A stretch of DNA of 8,096 bases from Verrucomicrobiaceae bacterium (GTDB lineage: Bacteria > Verrucomicrobiota > Verrucomicrobiia > Verrucomicrobiales > Verrucomicrobiaceae), in the NCBI GenBank assembly GCA_021151605.1, contig JAGKWZ010000335.1:1-8096 (forward strand), written 5' to 3'. Below, piece after piece: positions 1 to 5,711 of the stretch; within the stretch, counting starts at the first letter, position 1, and each line of letters opens with the position of its first letter. The position numbers were made by a program, and so were the translations under genes. The notes beneath the pieces were generated by a model. The model had not been told where the DNA came from. It was given only the letters and a program-made list of their open reading frames with translations, and made no database searches.

Positions 1-2
1 GG

Positions 3-659
3 CGTGAGGTGCTGCGGCTGGCTCCCGGCCAGGGAGTGCGTGCGCTGGTGGTGGATGACATTCCAGAAAACCGCGAGGTGCTCGCGTGCATGCTGACGCT
101 GATCGGCTGTGAAGTGGTGCTGGCGGAGAATGGCCGCCAGGCTGTGGAAGTGGTGCGTGTTTCGCGGCCTCAAATCGTCTTCATGGACATGCGGATGCCG
201 GAGTTTGATGGCATCGAGGCGACCCGCCGCATCATATCGGATCTGGGATCTGACGAGGTGAAAATCGTGGCCACTTCGGCCTCGGCGCTGAGTCATGAGC
301 GCGATGAATGTCTCAAGGCCGGGTGCGATGATTTTGTGGCCAAACCCTTCCGCGCCGAACGCATCTATGGTTGTCTGAAACATCTGCTGGGCATCGAATT
401 CCTCTACAAGGATGAGCCGAGCGAGGCTGAGACTGGGGAGTCTGTGGATCTGCTGCAGCTGACCCTGCCGGAGGAGCTGGCCGCGCGCCTGACGATGGCG
501 GCGGAGCTGCACAGCGCGACGGTTTTAAAAGGCTGTCTGGTGGAGATGGAGCAACTGGGCACGGCGGGCCGCAGGCTGGCACAACATCTGCGGACCTTTT
601 TGGCAAGCTACGACATGAAGACGATCCAGCGCGTCGTGGCTCAAATCCCTGTTTCATGA
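3..659 (+). CDS. Hybrid sensor histidine kinase, C-terminal receiver domain (5' end outside window)
   Basis: The frame is open to the left edge, so this is the 3' part of a longer gene and the GTG at position 9 is not taken as a start. What remains is a CheY-like receiver domain. Counting from the GTG at 9, it has the acidic pair D16-D17, phospho-acceptor D60 (in FMDMRMPEFDG), T89/S90 and K112 (in AKPF). The entry sequence LAPGQGVRALVVDD and a C-terminal helical tail of about 75 residues are typical of C-terminal receivers in hybrid histidine kinases. In those proteins the receiver follows HisKA and HATPase domains, which must lie upstream and are not visible here. It would accept phosphate from its own kinase histidine. 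The stop codon overlaps the start of the next gene (ATGA, 656-659), implying translational coupling with that regulator. A stand-alone receiver protein is possible but less likely, because the frame continues upstream. Confidence 0.82.
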   Translation, partial: REVLRLAPGQGVRALVVDDIPENREVLACMLTLIGCEVVLAENGRQAVEVVRVSRPQIVFMDMRMPEFDGIEATRRIISDLGSDEVKIVATSASALSHERDECLKAGCDDFVAKPFRAERIYGCLKHLLGIEFLYKDEPSEAETGESVDLLQLTLPEELAARLTMAAELHSATVLKGCLVEMEQLGTAGRRLAQHLRTFLASYDMKTIQRVVAQIPVS

Positions 660-2128
660 ACCGACCCCGAATCCTCATCGCCGATGACACCCCAGCCAGC
701 CTGTCTTTATTAAGCAGCGTGTTGGAGCCGCAGGGCTATGAGATCCTGGCGGTCTCGAGCGGCAAGGATGCGCTGAAGATCGCCGAGCGTGCCAAACCAG
801 ATTTGGTGCTGCTGGATGTGATGATGCCGGGCCATGACGGCTTTCACGTGTGCCGCACGCTGAAGGCGGAGGAGGCGACGCGCGAGCTGCCGGTCATTTT
901 CATCACCAGCCGCAATGATACGGAAAGTGTGCTGAATGGGTTCCGCGTCGGCGCGGTGGACTACATCTTGAAGCCCTTCCATGCAGAGGAGGTCATCACG
1001 CGTGTGGCCACGCATTTAAAGATCAGCCGTCTGACCCGTGAGCTGCAGCAGCGCAACGCCGAGCTGGAGAAGGAAATGACGCGCCGCAAGGAGGTGGAAG
1101 TGGCCCATGACAAAGCCTCGCAGCGCCTGTCTTCGCTGGCATCACGGGAGGCGCAGCGCTGGGGATTGGAGGGCTTTGTCGGCGGCAGCAAGCATCTGAA
1201 GCACGTCCTGAATGACATCGAGAGGCTGCGGAAGTTTGCCAAGACGAGCGTGCTCATCACGGGGGAGAGCGGCACGGGAAAGGAGCTCGTGGCCCGTGCG
1301 CTGCACTACCAGAGCGCCCGTGCCGACGGGCCCTTCATCCCGGTGAACTGTGTCGCCGTGCCGGCGGAGCTGCTGGAGTCGCTCTTCTTCGGGCACATGA
1401 AAGGCTCCTTCACCGGAGCTACTGCGGACCGCAAAGGTTACTTTGAGCTGGCGGATGGTGGCACGCTTTTCCTGGATGAGATCGGCGACATGCCTGCCGC
1501 GCTACAAGCCAAGCTGCTGCGAGTGCTGGAGGACGGTGAAATCACGCCTGTGGGCTCCACCAAATCTCATCGGGTCGATGTGCGAGTGGTCAGTGCCACG
1601 AATGCGGATCTCACTGCCAAGATCGCCAGTGGTGACTTCCGCCAGGATCTGTATTACCGCCTGGCCCGCTACACTGTGGAGACGCCACCGCTCCGGGAGC
1701 GACGTGAAGACCTGCCTTTGCTCTGCGCGCATTTTCTCAAGGTCTTCGCCATGGAGATGGGCATGGCAGCACCAGCGCTCGATGAAACGGCGATGGCTGT
1801 GCTGAGTCGCCATTCTTTCCCAGGCAACATCCGCGAACTCAAGAATGTGATGGAGCGTGCGCTTATCCTCAGCGGTGGGAAAACTGTGCTACCGCAGCAC
1901 CTGCAGCTCTTTGAGTCCGCCAGCACGTCGGCTTCCGCAGGCAAGGGGCCCTCGTCTGCGGCGATCAAACCTCAGGCGGACTCTGTGCCGCTGAACCTCG
2001 ATGACGCGGAGCATACTCTGATCTGCCGCGCCCTGGAGCAAACGGGGGGGAACGTCACCGAAGCCGCACGTTTGCTCAATGTGAACCGCAGCCGGATCTA
2101 CCGCCGAATGCCAAAGACCAATGCCTGA
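656..2128 (+). CDS. Sigma-54-dependent response regulator (receiver - AAA+ - Fis HTH)
   Basis: Complete 490-residue NtrC-family transcription activator. Residues 1-120 are a receiver with D10-D11, phospho-acceptor D54 (VLLDVMMPG), T84 and K106 (ILKPF). Residues about 121-165 are a charged, probably coiled-coil linker. Residues about 172-405 are the AAA+ domain: Walker A GESGTGKE (203-210), sigma-54-contacting loop GSFTGA (250-255, usually GAFTGA), Walker B GGTLFLDE (268-275), arginines R329 and R335 in FRQDLYYR, and sensor II PGNIREL (389-395). A Ser/Ala-rich linker (420-445) leads to a Fis-type helix-turn-helix at about 452-487 (NVTEAARLLNVNRSRIYRRM). The protein should bind enhancer-like sites and use ATP to open sigma-54 holoenzyme promoters when phosphorylated. 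It starts inside the stop codon of the hybrid kinase, its likely partner. The receiver resembles PleD/RpfG-type receivers more than that of NtrC itself. Target genes cannot be read from the protein. Confidence 0.95.
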   Translation: MNRPRILIADDTPASLSLLSSVLEPQGYEILAVSSGKDALKIAERAKPDLVLLDVMMPGHDGFHVCRTLKAEEATRELPVIFITSRNDTESVLNGFRVGAVDYILKPFHAEEVITRVATHLKISRLTRELQQRNAELEKEMTRRKEVEVAHDKASQRLSSLASREAQRWGLEGFVGGSKHLKHVLNDIERLRKFAKTSVLITGESGTGKELVARALHYQSARADGPFIPVNCVAVPAELLESLFFGHMKGSFTGATADRKGYFELADGGTLFLDEIGDMPAALQAKLLRVLEDGEITPVGSTKSHRVDVRVVSATNADLTAKIASGDFRQDLYYRLARYTVETPPLRERREDLPLLCAHFLKVFAMEMGMAAPALDETAMAVLSRHSFPGNIRELKNVMERALILSGGKTVLPQHLQLFESASTSASAGKGPSSAAIKPQADSVPLNLDDAEHTLICRALEQTGGNVTEAARLLNVNRSRIYRRMPKTNA

Positions 2129-2156
2129 GCGGAGCCCGAACTGAGATTCCGAAACG

Positions 2157-2185
2157 CCTGGAGAGATAGCTTTGCCGCTACCAGG
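2157..2185 (+). terminator. Possible weak terminator hairpin after the regulator gene
   Basis: CCTGG at 2157-2161 pairs with CCAGG at 2181-2185, and an inner TAGC (2167-2170) pairs with GCTA (2177-2180). The 5' arm has a five-base bulge. A moderately T-rich stretch (TTCACTTGTTT) follows at 2186. The position just after the two-component operon fits a terminator, but the stem is short and bulged and there is no clean T run, so this is tentative. Confidence 0.25.
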
Positions 2186-2199
2186 TTCACTTGTTTAAA

Positions 2200-2224
2200 G
2201 GCCATGGGCGGATGAGCCATGGCC
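2200..2224. repeat. Perfect 8-base inverted repeat overlapping a candidate start codon
   Basis: GGCCATGG at 2200-2207 is the exact reverse complement of CCATGGCC at 2217-2224, with a nine-base loop. The 3' arm contains the ATG at 2219, the upstream candidate start of the MauE-like gene. In RNA this would form a GC-rich hairpin hiding that ATG. No T run follows, so it is not an intrinsic terminator. It could be an operator or a translation-control hairpin, or simply chance. Confidence 0.45.
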
Positions 2225-2281
2225 GATGAAGCTGATGTCCAAGATTGTCATCCAGCGAGTACACGCCATCATCCGTGGACC

Positions 2282-2698
2282 ATGACCTGGCTGCAACCCA
2301 TCCTCCACCTCGCCTTCGGCGGCGTCTTTGTTTATGCCGGGGTGCAGAAGGCATGGAACCCGATGGTTTTTCTGGATGATGTGCGGAGCTTCGCGCTGCT
2401 GCCTGACCCGTATGCGGGGATGCTGGCGATGTTTCTGCCGTGGCTGGAGATCTTTGCGGGTCTGGCGGTGGCTACGGGCGTGATGAGAAAAGGCGGGCTG
2501 CTGGTGCTGAATGCCTGCCTGCTGCTGTTTCTGGCTGCGATCTGCATCGCCTGGGTGCGTGGCACGGACATCCGCTGCGGCTGCTTTGGCGGCAGCGGCG
2601 GGGCGACGTCAAACTACATGGAACTGATCGTGCGGGATTTGGGGCTGCTGGCGCTGGGCGTGTTTTGCCAGTTTCGGCGTGCTGCCAGGACAAGATGA
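2282..2698 (+). CDS. MauE/DoxX-like redox-associated membrane protein
   Basis: A 138-residue, strongly hydrophobic protein with about four predicted membrane helices (roughly residues 5-22, 44-66, 71-92 and 115-131). The N-terminal pattern LAFGGVFVYAGVQKAWNP and the motif C99-G-C101-F-G after the third helix are characteristic of the MauE/DoxX-like family. MauE itself supports formation of disulfides in periplasmic methylamine dehydrogenase; relatives are thought to pass redox equivalents across the membrane. No thioredoxin-like partner gene is visible here. I prefer the ATG at 2282 because the first helix begins just after it. The in-frame ATG at 2219 would add 21 polar residues with no resemblance to the family and lies inside a hairpin arm. 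Neither start has a strong ribosome binding site. The gene ends 18 bases before ltaE and probably shares its transcript. Substrate and partner are unknown. Confidence 0.78.
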   Translation: MTWLQPILHLAFGGVFVYAGVQKAWNPMVFLDDVRSFALLPDPYAGMLAMFLPWLEIFAGLAVATGVMRKGGLLVLNACLLLFLAAICIAWVRGTDIRCGCFGGSGGATSNYMELIVRDLGLLALGVFCQFRRAARTR

Positions 2699-2716
2699 AG
2701 CTGGATCTACGAACTC

Positions 2717-3745
2717 ATGAATACGGAACTGAAATACCACTTTGCCTCTGACAATACTTCGGGAGTCTGCCCTGAAGCCTGGCAGGCCCTGGAAGAGGCC
2801 AATACGGGCTATCACCCGAGCTACGGAGCGGACTCGATCACGGCGCAGGCATGCGAGCGCTTCCGCGAGTTCTTCGAGACGGACTGTGAGGTCTTTTTTG
2901 TCTTCAATGGCACGGCGGCGAACTCGCTTTCCCTGGCCTCCCTTTGCCAGAGCTATCACAGCGTGATTTGCAGTGATGTGTCGCATGTGGAGACGGACGA
3001 GTGCGGGGCTCCGGAGTTCTTTTCCAATGGGAGCAAACTCCTGACGGCGAAGTCTTCTCTGGGAAAACTGGACCCACTGGATGTGGAGCGGCTGATCACC
3101 CACCGGACGGACCTTCATTACCCGAGGCCGAGAGCACTGAGCATGAGTCAAAGCACGGAGCTGGGCACGGTGTATCGTGCGGGAGAGATCGCCGGTCTGT
3201 GTGAACTGGCGAAGAAGCACGGGCTGCATGTACACATGGACGGGGCGCGCTTTTTCAATGCGCTGGCAGGCGGCACGGCATCGCCAGCGGACCTGACCTG
3301 GCGCGCGGGAGTCGATGTACTCTGCTGTGGCGGCACGAAGCTGGGCATGGCGGTGACGGAGGCGGTGGTGTTCTTCGACAAGGTCTTGGCGAAGGACTTC
3401 GAGTACCGCTGCAAGCAGGCGGGCCAGCTTTGCTCCAAGATGCGCTTTATTTCTGCCCAGTGGCAGCGCATCCTAACGGACAATGTGTGGCAAACCCATG
3501 CCGCCAGAGCGAATGGGCTGGCGCGACAGATGGCCGATGGGCTGGGGAAGATCGCCGGGGTGCAGATCCTGTATCCGGTGGACGCGAATGCAGTGTTTGC
3601 CCGGCTGCCGGACGCGATCAAAGCCAAGCTGAAAGCGCGTGGCTGGCAGTTTTACAGCTTCATCGGTGGTGGCTCGCGACTGATGTGCTCCTGGGCCACG
3701 ACGCAGGCAGACGTGGATAGCTTCATCGCGGATGCCCAGCCGTGA
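2717..3745 (+). CDS. ltaE: Low-specificity L-threonine aldolase
   Basis: Complete 342-residue cytoplasmic PLP enzyme that cleaves L-threonine or L-allo-threonine to glycine and acetaldehyde. It belongs to the aspartate-aminotransferase fold (beta-eliminating lyase family). Visible landmarks are FASDNTSGVCPEAW (9-22), YGADS (36-40), FNGTAANS (63-70), SHVETDECGAPEFFSNGSK (89-107), HMDGARF (173-179) and CCGGTKLG (203-210) with the PLP lysine K208. RCKQAGQLCSKMRF (231-244) and a final GGGSRLMCSW (317-326) are also present. Length and sequence match the Pseudomonas LtaE type closely from end to end. Start 2717 puts the conserved SDN motif at the usual position; the ribosome binding site is weak (GGA about a dozen bases upstream). 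It lies 18 bases after the MauE-like gene, probably in one operon. It ends nine bases from the stop of the opposing repeat-protein gene. No key residue appears to be missing. Confidence 0.93.
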   Translation: MNTELKYHFASDNTSGVCPEAWQALEEANTGYHPSYGADSITAQACERFREFFETDCEVFFVFNGTAANSLSLASLCQSYHSVICSDVSHVETDECGAPEFFSNGSKLLTAKSSLGKLDPLDVERLITHRTDLHYPRPRALSMSQSTELGTVYRAGEIAGLCELAKKHGLHVHMDGARFFNALAGGTASPADLTWRAGVDVLCCGGTKLGMAVTEAVVFFDKVLAKDFEYRCKQAGQLCSKMRFISAQWQRILTDNVWQTHAARANGLARQMADGLGKIAGVQILYPVDANAVFARLPDAIKAKLKARGWQFYSFIGGGSRLMCSWATTQADVDSFIADAQP

Positions 3746-3754
3746 TACCCGGCT

Positions 3755-5584
3755 TCAGACGAGGATCATGCCGGGGAAGGTGGCGGGGAAGAGGGCGTTG
3801 AAGACATTGCTGCCGTTGTTGTCGTAGCTGTAGTAGGCGGTGTTGCTGCCGGTTCCGCCGTCGATCTTCACATTGTAGCGGAAATCATTGCCGACGGTAG
3901 CTGCAGCGGTTGAGGAGCCGGCCTGCCACTGGTCATTGCCCGTGCCGAGAGAGACGAGAACGGCGCTGTAGAAGGTGTTTTTGTAATCACTGCCGACGCT
4001 GGTGATGTCAAAGGCAACGAGGTCATTGCCAGCACCAGTGGCGATGCTGACATTGGACACCACTACGCTGTCGTCGATATAAACTTCGGTGTTGGCAGTG
4101 CCGGTGGCGTTGACGGAAAGCGTGCCAATGATGAAGCTGTCGTTGACGAAGAAGATGTCACGCAGCGGGGTGACTACATTGAGGGCGACGTTGCTGGCAT
4201 AGACAACTTTGCCATGCACGAGGGCATCGCTGAGACCCATTTCGACGGCACCAGTGCCAGCGTTGAGGTTCACATCGCCGAGGATGGCCATCACGGTGGT
4301 GGTGGTGCTATCGGGAGCACCGAGGTAGAAAATGTCCAGTCCGCTGCCGCCCGTGTATTGAACCGAGCCGATGGAGGCATAAACATTCGTGACGAAGGCT
4401 CTGTCATCGCCGCCGCCGCCTTTAAAGGTGAGTTTGCCGCCGAGGGTGAGTTCAGCGCCTTCCAGGTTCATCTGATCATTGCCGGTGCCCCCGGTGTAGT
4501 TCAGGGCCCCGCCAATGAGTGTGCCGGTGGAGTTGAGCAGAGCCAGGGAATTCACCCCGGCACCACCGTTGAAGTTGAGATTGCCTGCGATGATGAGTTC
4601 AGCCGCATCAAGGTAGAGTTGGTCGGTGCCTGTGGTGCCCGTGTAGCTCAGACTGCCAAGGCCGATAAACGAGAGTATGGAGACTGGCGTATCACCGGTC
4701 GAGATGGCATTGGAGGCAAAATTGGCTCCAGCACCGAGGTTGAGGTTCACGGCATTGCCGACAGAAACTTTGCCCGCGAACAGCACAGCGTCAGCACCCG
4801 CAGCTCCCGTGATGGAGAGATTCCCATAAATGGCCAACACGTCGGTTTCATTGCCGCCGAAGAAGTGATTGGCGGCACCTGCCGAGGTTGTAATGCTGAC
4901 ATTGCCAGTGATGCTTCCAATTTTTGTACTCACCTGGTAGCTTTGGAGACTCGTGGTACCGCCTGCGGCAGTCAGGGTGAGATTGCCGAAGACATTGAGT
5001 GAGGCATTCGAGTACAGATCGAATCTATTGCTCCCCGTTCCGAGGTCGGCGGTGATGCCGCGGGCGTAGTTTCCACTTCCAAACAGGACATCGTCATCCC
5101 CGGCTCCAGCTTTCACCGTGACTGTATTGTTCATGACACCGATGATGGCGAGATCATCGTTGCCATTGCCACCGTCTAGCAGGATGGCTCCATTGTAAGT
5201 GCCTGAGAGGGAGAGGTCGTCATTGCCGTCCCCGCCCTGGACTGTGACGGCTCCGTTCACGAAGAGTGCACTGGCAATTAACTCATCATTGCCGCCGCCG
5301 AGGTTCACTTTGATCGACTGAAACGTCGGCAGGGTCAGAGTGGGGGAGTCCGCCTGCCCAGCGACGCGGAAGAGAGTGGGCACCGCTCCGACGTCACTGG
5401 CGTGCGGGTCTTTGATGGAGAGGACATTTAAAGTGGGAGAGGTGATCTCCATGGAATTGTCCAAGCCATCGCCGGTGAAGATCAAGGTGCCATTGCTCTG
5501 GGTGACGGTGATGATTCCCGCTGGGGCCAGGCGGGGCTCAAGAGCTTCGATGCAAGGAACAGTCGGTAGGAGTGCCTGATTCAT
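3755..5584 (-). CDS. LEPR-motif protein with Gly/Asp-rich beta-helix/beta-roll repeats (putative surface protein)
   Basis: A 609-residue protein, rich in Gly, Asn, Thr, Ser, Asp and Val and poor in Lys and Arg. Residues 14-23 read EALEPRLAPA, which resembles the N-terminal LEPR-type motif of large surface or extracellular proteins in Planctomycetes and Verrucomicrobia. From residue 97 on, degenerate turns of the form G-G-x-G-x-D/N recur: GGDGNDD 117-123, GGNGNDD 138-144, GGTGND 365-370, GGGGDD 389-394, GTGND 547-551. They are spaced about 20-26 residues apart with hydrophobic beta-strand-like stretches between. This suggests a parallel beta-helix or calcium-binding beta-roll, related in style to RTX repeats but without tandem nonapeptides. 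No classical signal peptide or transmembrane helix is seen; the N-terminus before LEPR is only 13 residues. Its function is unknown: adhesion or a matrix role is inference. The gene is transcribed away from ppc, from a region holding a candidate sigma-54 promoter. Confidence 0.78.
   Translation of the reverse strand: MNQALLPTVPCIEALEPRLAPAGIITVTQSNGTLIFTGDGLDNSMEITSPTLNVLSIKDPHASDVGAVPTLFRVAGQADSPTLTLPTFQSIKVNLGGGNDELIASALFVNGAVTVQGGDGNDDLSLSGTYNGAILLDGGNGNDDLAIIGVMNNTVTVKAGAGDDDVLFGSGNYARGITADLGTGSNRFDLYSNASLNVFGNLTLTAAGGTTSLQSYQVSTKIGSITGNVSITTSAGAANHFFGGNETDVLAIYGNLSITGAAGADAVLFAGKVSVGNAVNLNLGAGANFASNAISTGDTPVSILSFIGLGSLSYTGTTGTDQLYLDAAELIIAGNLNFNGGAGVNSLALLNSTGTLIGGALNYTGGTGNDQMNLEGAELTLGGKLTFKGGGGDDRAFVTNVYASIGSVQYTGGSGLDIFYLGAPDSTTTTVMAILGDVNLNAGTGAVEMGLSDALVHGKVVYASNVALNVVTPLRDIFFVNDSFIIGTLSVNATGTANTEVYIDDSVVVSNVSIATGAGNDLVAFDITSVGSDYKNTFYSAVLVSLGTGNDQWQAGSSTAAATVGNDFRYNVKIDGGTGSNTAYYSYDNNGSNVFNALFPATFPGMILV
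4322..4654 (-). repeat. Two-and-a-bit copies of a ~48-residue repeat (residues 311-421)
   Basis: Residues 311-359 and 360-406 are near-copies, and 407-421 starts a third. Each begins with a pattern like L-x-Y-T-G-x-T/S-G-x-D, then a hydrophobic/acidic stretch (DAAELIIAG against EGAELTLGG), then a second G-G-x-G turn (NGGAGVN against KGGGGDD). Each copy therefore consists of two half-units of about 24 residues. This is the clearest recent internal duplication in the protein. Confidence 0.65.
5027..5296 (-). repeat. Degenerate G-G-x-G-x-D repeats, N-terminal array (residues 97-186)
   Basis: Five successive turns (GGGND 97, GGDGNDD 117, GGNGNDD 138, GAGDDD 160, GTGSN 182) are spaced 20-22 residues apart, each followed by a hydrophobic stretch such as LSLSG or LAIIG. 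The regular spacing fits one coil per repeat of a beta-helix or beta-roll. The clustered aspartates could bind calcium. Confidence 0.65.
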
Positions 5585-5599
5585 AATATTGATTTCTAG

Positions 5600-5614
5600 C
5601 AGCCCCTAGGGCTG
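5600..5614. repeat. Inverted repeat CAGCCC-CTA-GGGCTG in the leader of the LEPR-protein gene
   Basis: Six-base GC-rich arms around a three-base loop lie 15 bases upstream of the ATG on the - strand. It could form a small hairpin in the mRNA leader. The purine-rich AGGGG of the leader sits within the hairpin, about 20 bases from the start codon. That is too far to be a normal ribosome binding site, so any effect on translation is speculative. Confidence 0.35.
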
Positions 5615-5632
5615 AAATGGAAGCTCATTATT

Positions 5633-5644
5633 GGCAAGTTTGCC
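5633..5644. promoter_or_regulatory. Small palindrome GGCAA-GT-TTGCC, possible operator
   Basis: Five-base arms with a two-base spacer form a perfect inverted repeat. It covers about +1 to +12 of the transcript predicted from the candidate sigma-54 promoter, a common place for a repressor site. It is short enough to occur by chance. Confidence 0.25.
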
Positions 5645-5654
5645 TCATTCAGGT

Positions 5655-5670
5655 GGCAAAAATGACGCCA
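5655..5670 (-). promoter_or_regulatory. Candidate sigma-54 (-24/-12) promoter for the LEPR-protein gene
   Basis: Read on the - strand, TGGCGTCATTTTTGCC has GG and GC dinucleotides separated by exactly ten bases, as in the sigma-54 consensus TGGCAC-N5-TTGC. The -24 half matches TGGC and the -12 half matches TTGC. Transcription would start near 5644, leaving a leader of about 60 bases before the ATG at 5584. Because the site is partly palindromic, the + strand also has GG/GC at the right spacing (TGGCA and ACGC, 5654-5668), but with a poor -12 half. Activator binding sites would be expected upstream, inside the start of ppc; none was recognised. Confidence 0.42.
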
Positions 5671-5700
5671 AACAGGTGCGGCGGCATCCTTCCTGCTTAT

Positions 5701-5709
5701 GAGGAGGAG
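5701..5709 (+). promoter_or_regulatory. Strong ribosome binding site of ppc
   Basis: GAGGAGGAG ends two bases before the ATG at 5712. Its AGGAGG core (5702-5707) is four bases from the start. It is the best Shine-Dalgarno sequence in the window and fixes the start of the carboxylase gene. Confidence 0.7.
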
Positions 5710-5711
5710 TA

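Larger units (their letters stand above)
2129..2281. other. Intergenic region between the regulator and the MauE-like gene
   Basis: About 150 bases follow the regulator stop codon. The stretch contains two inverted repeats, listed separately: an imperfect one at 2157-2185 and a perfect 8-base one at 2200-2224. I found no convincing sigma-70 promoter. The best pair, TTGCCG at 2172 and TTAAAG at 2195 with 17 bases between, has a poor -10. No sigma-54 promoter with correct spacing was found either. An alternative upstream ATG for the next gene lies at 2219. Confidence 0.6.
5585..5711. other. Divergent intergenic region between the LEPR-protein gene and ppc
   Basis: A 127-base non-coding region must carry the promoters of both divergent genes. 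It contains a candidate sigma-54 promoter on the - strand (5655-5670), a 12-base palindrome (5633-5644), a 15-base inverted repeat (5600-5614) and a strong ribosome binding site for ppc (5701-5709). No good sigma-70 -10/-35 pair stood out on either strand. Confidence 0.6.

Noticed and set aside
168..660. Possible HPt domain in the tail of the hybrid kinase (His followed by LKG).
   Set aside because: The histidine is three residues too far from LKG for the H-x-L-K-G motif, and the tail looks like the helical extension common after C-terminal receivers.
2159..2175. Sigma-54-like sequence TGG...TTTGC before the MauE-like gene.
   Set aside because: The GG and GC are separated by twelve bases instead of ten, and the TGG is not followed by CA.
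2609..3235. A 208-codon open frame on the - strand.
   Set aside because: It is antisense to ltaE and the end of the MauE-like gene, both of which have clear family motifs.
4214..5002. A 262-codon open frame on the + strand, antisense to the LEPR-protein gene.
   Set aside because: It is opposite the Gly/Asp repeat codons, and its Glu/Gly/Ala/Ile-rich translation mirrors those repeats. It has no domain, no ribosome binding site and no neighbour on that strand.
5654..5668. A mirror-image sigma-54 promoter on the + strand that could drive ppc.
   Set aside because: The GG/GC spacing is right, but the -12 half is ACGC rather than TTGC. The match follows from the partial palindrome of the better - strand site.
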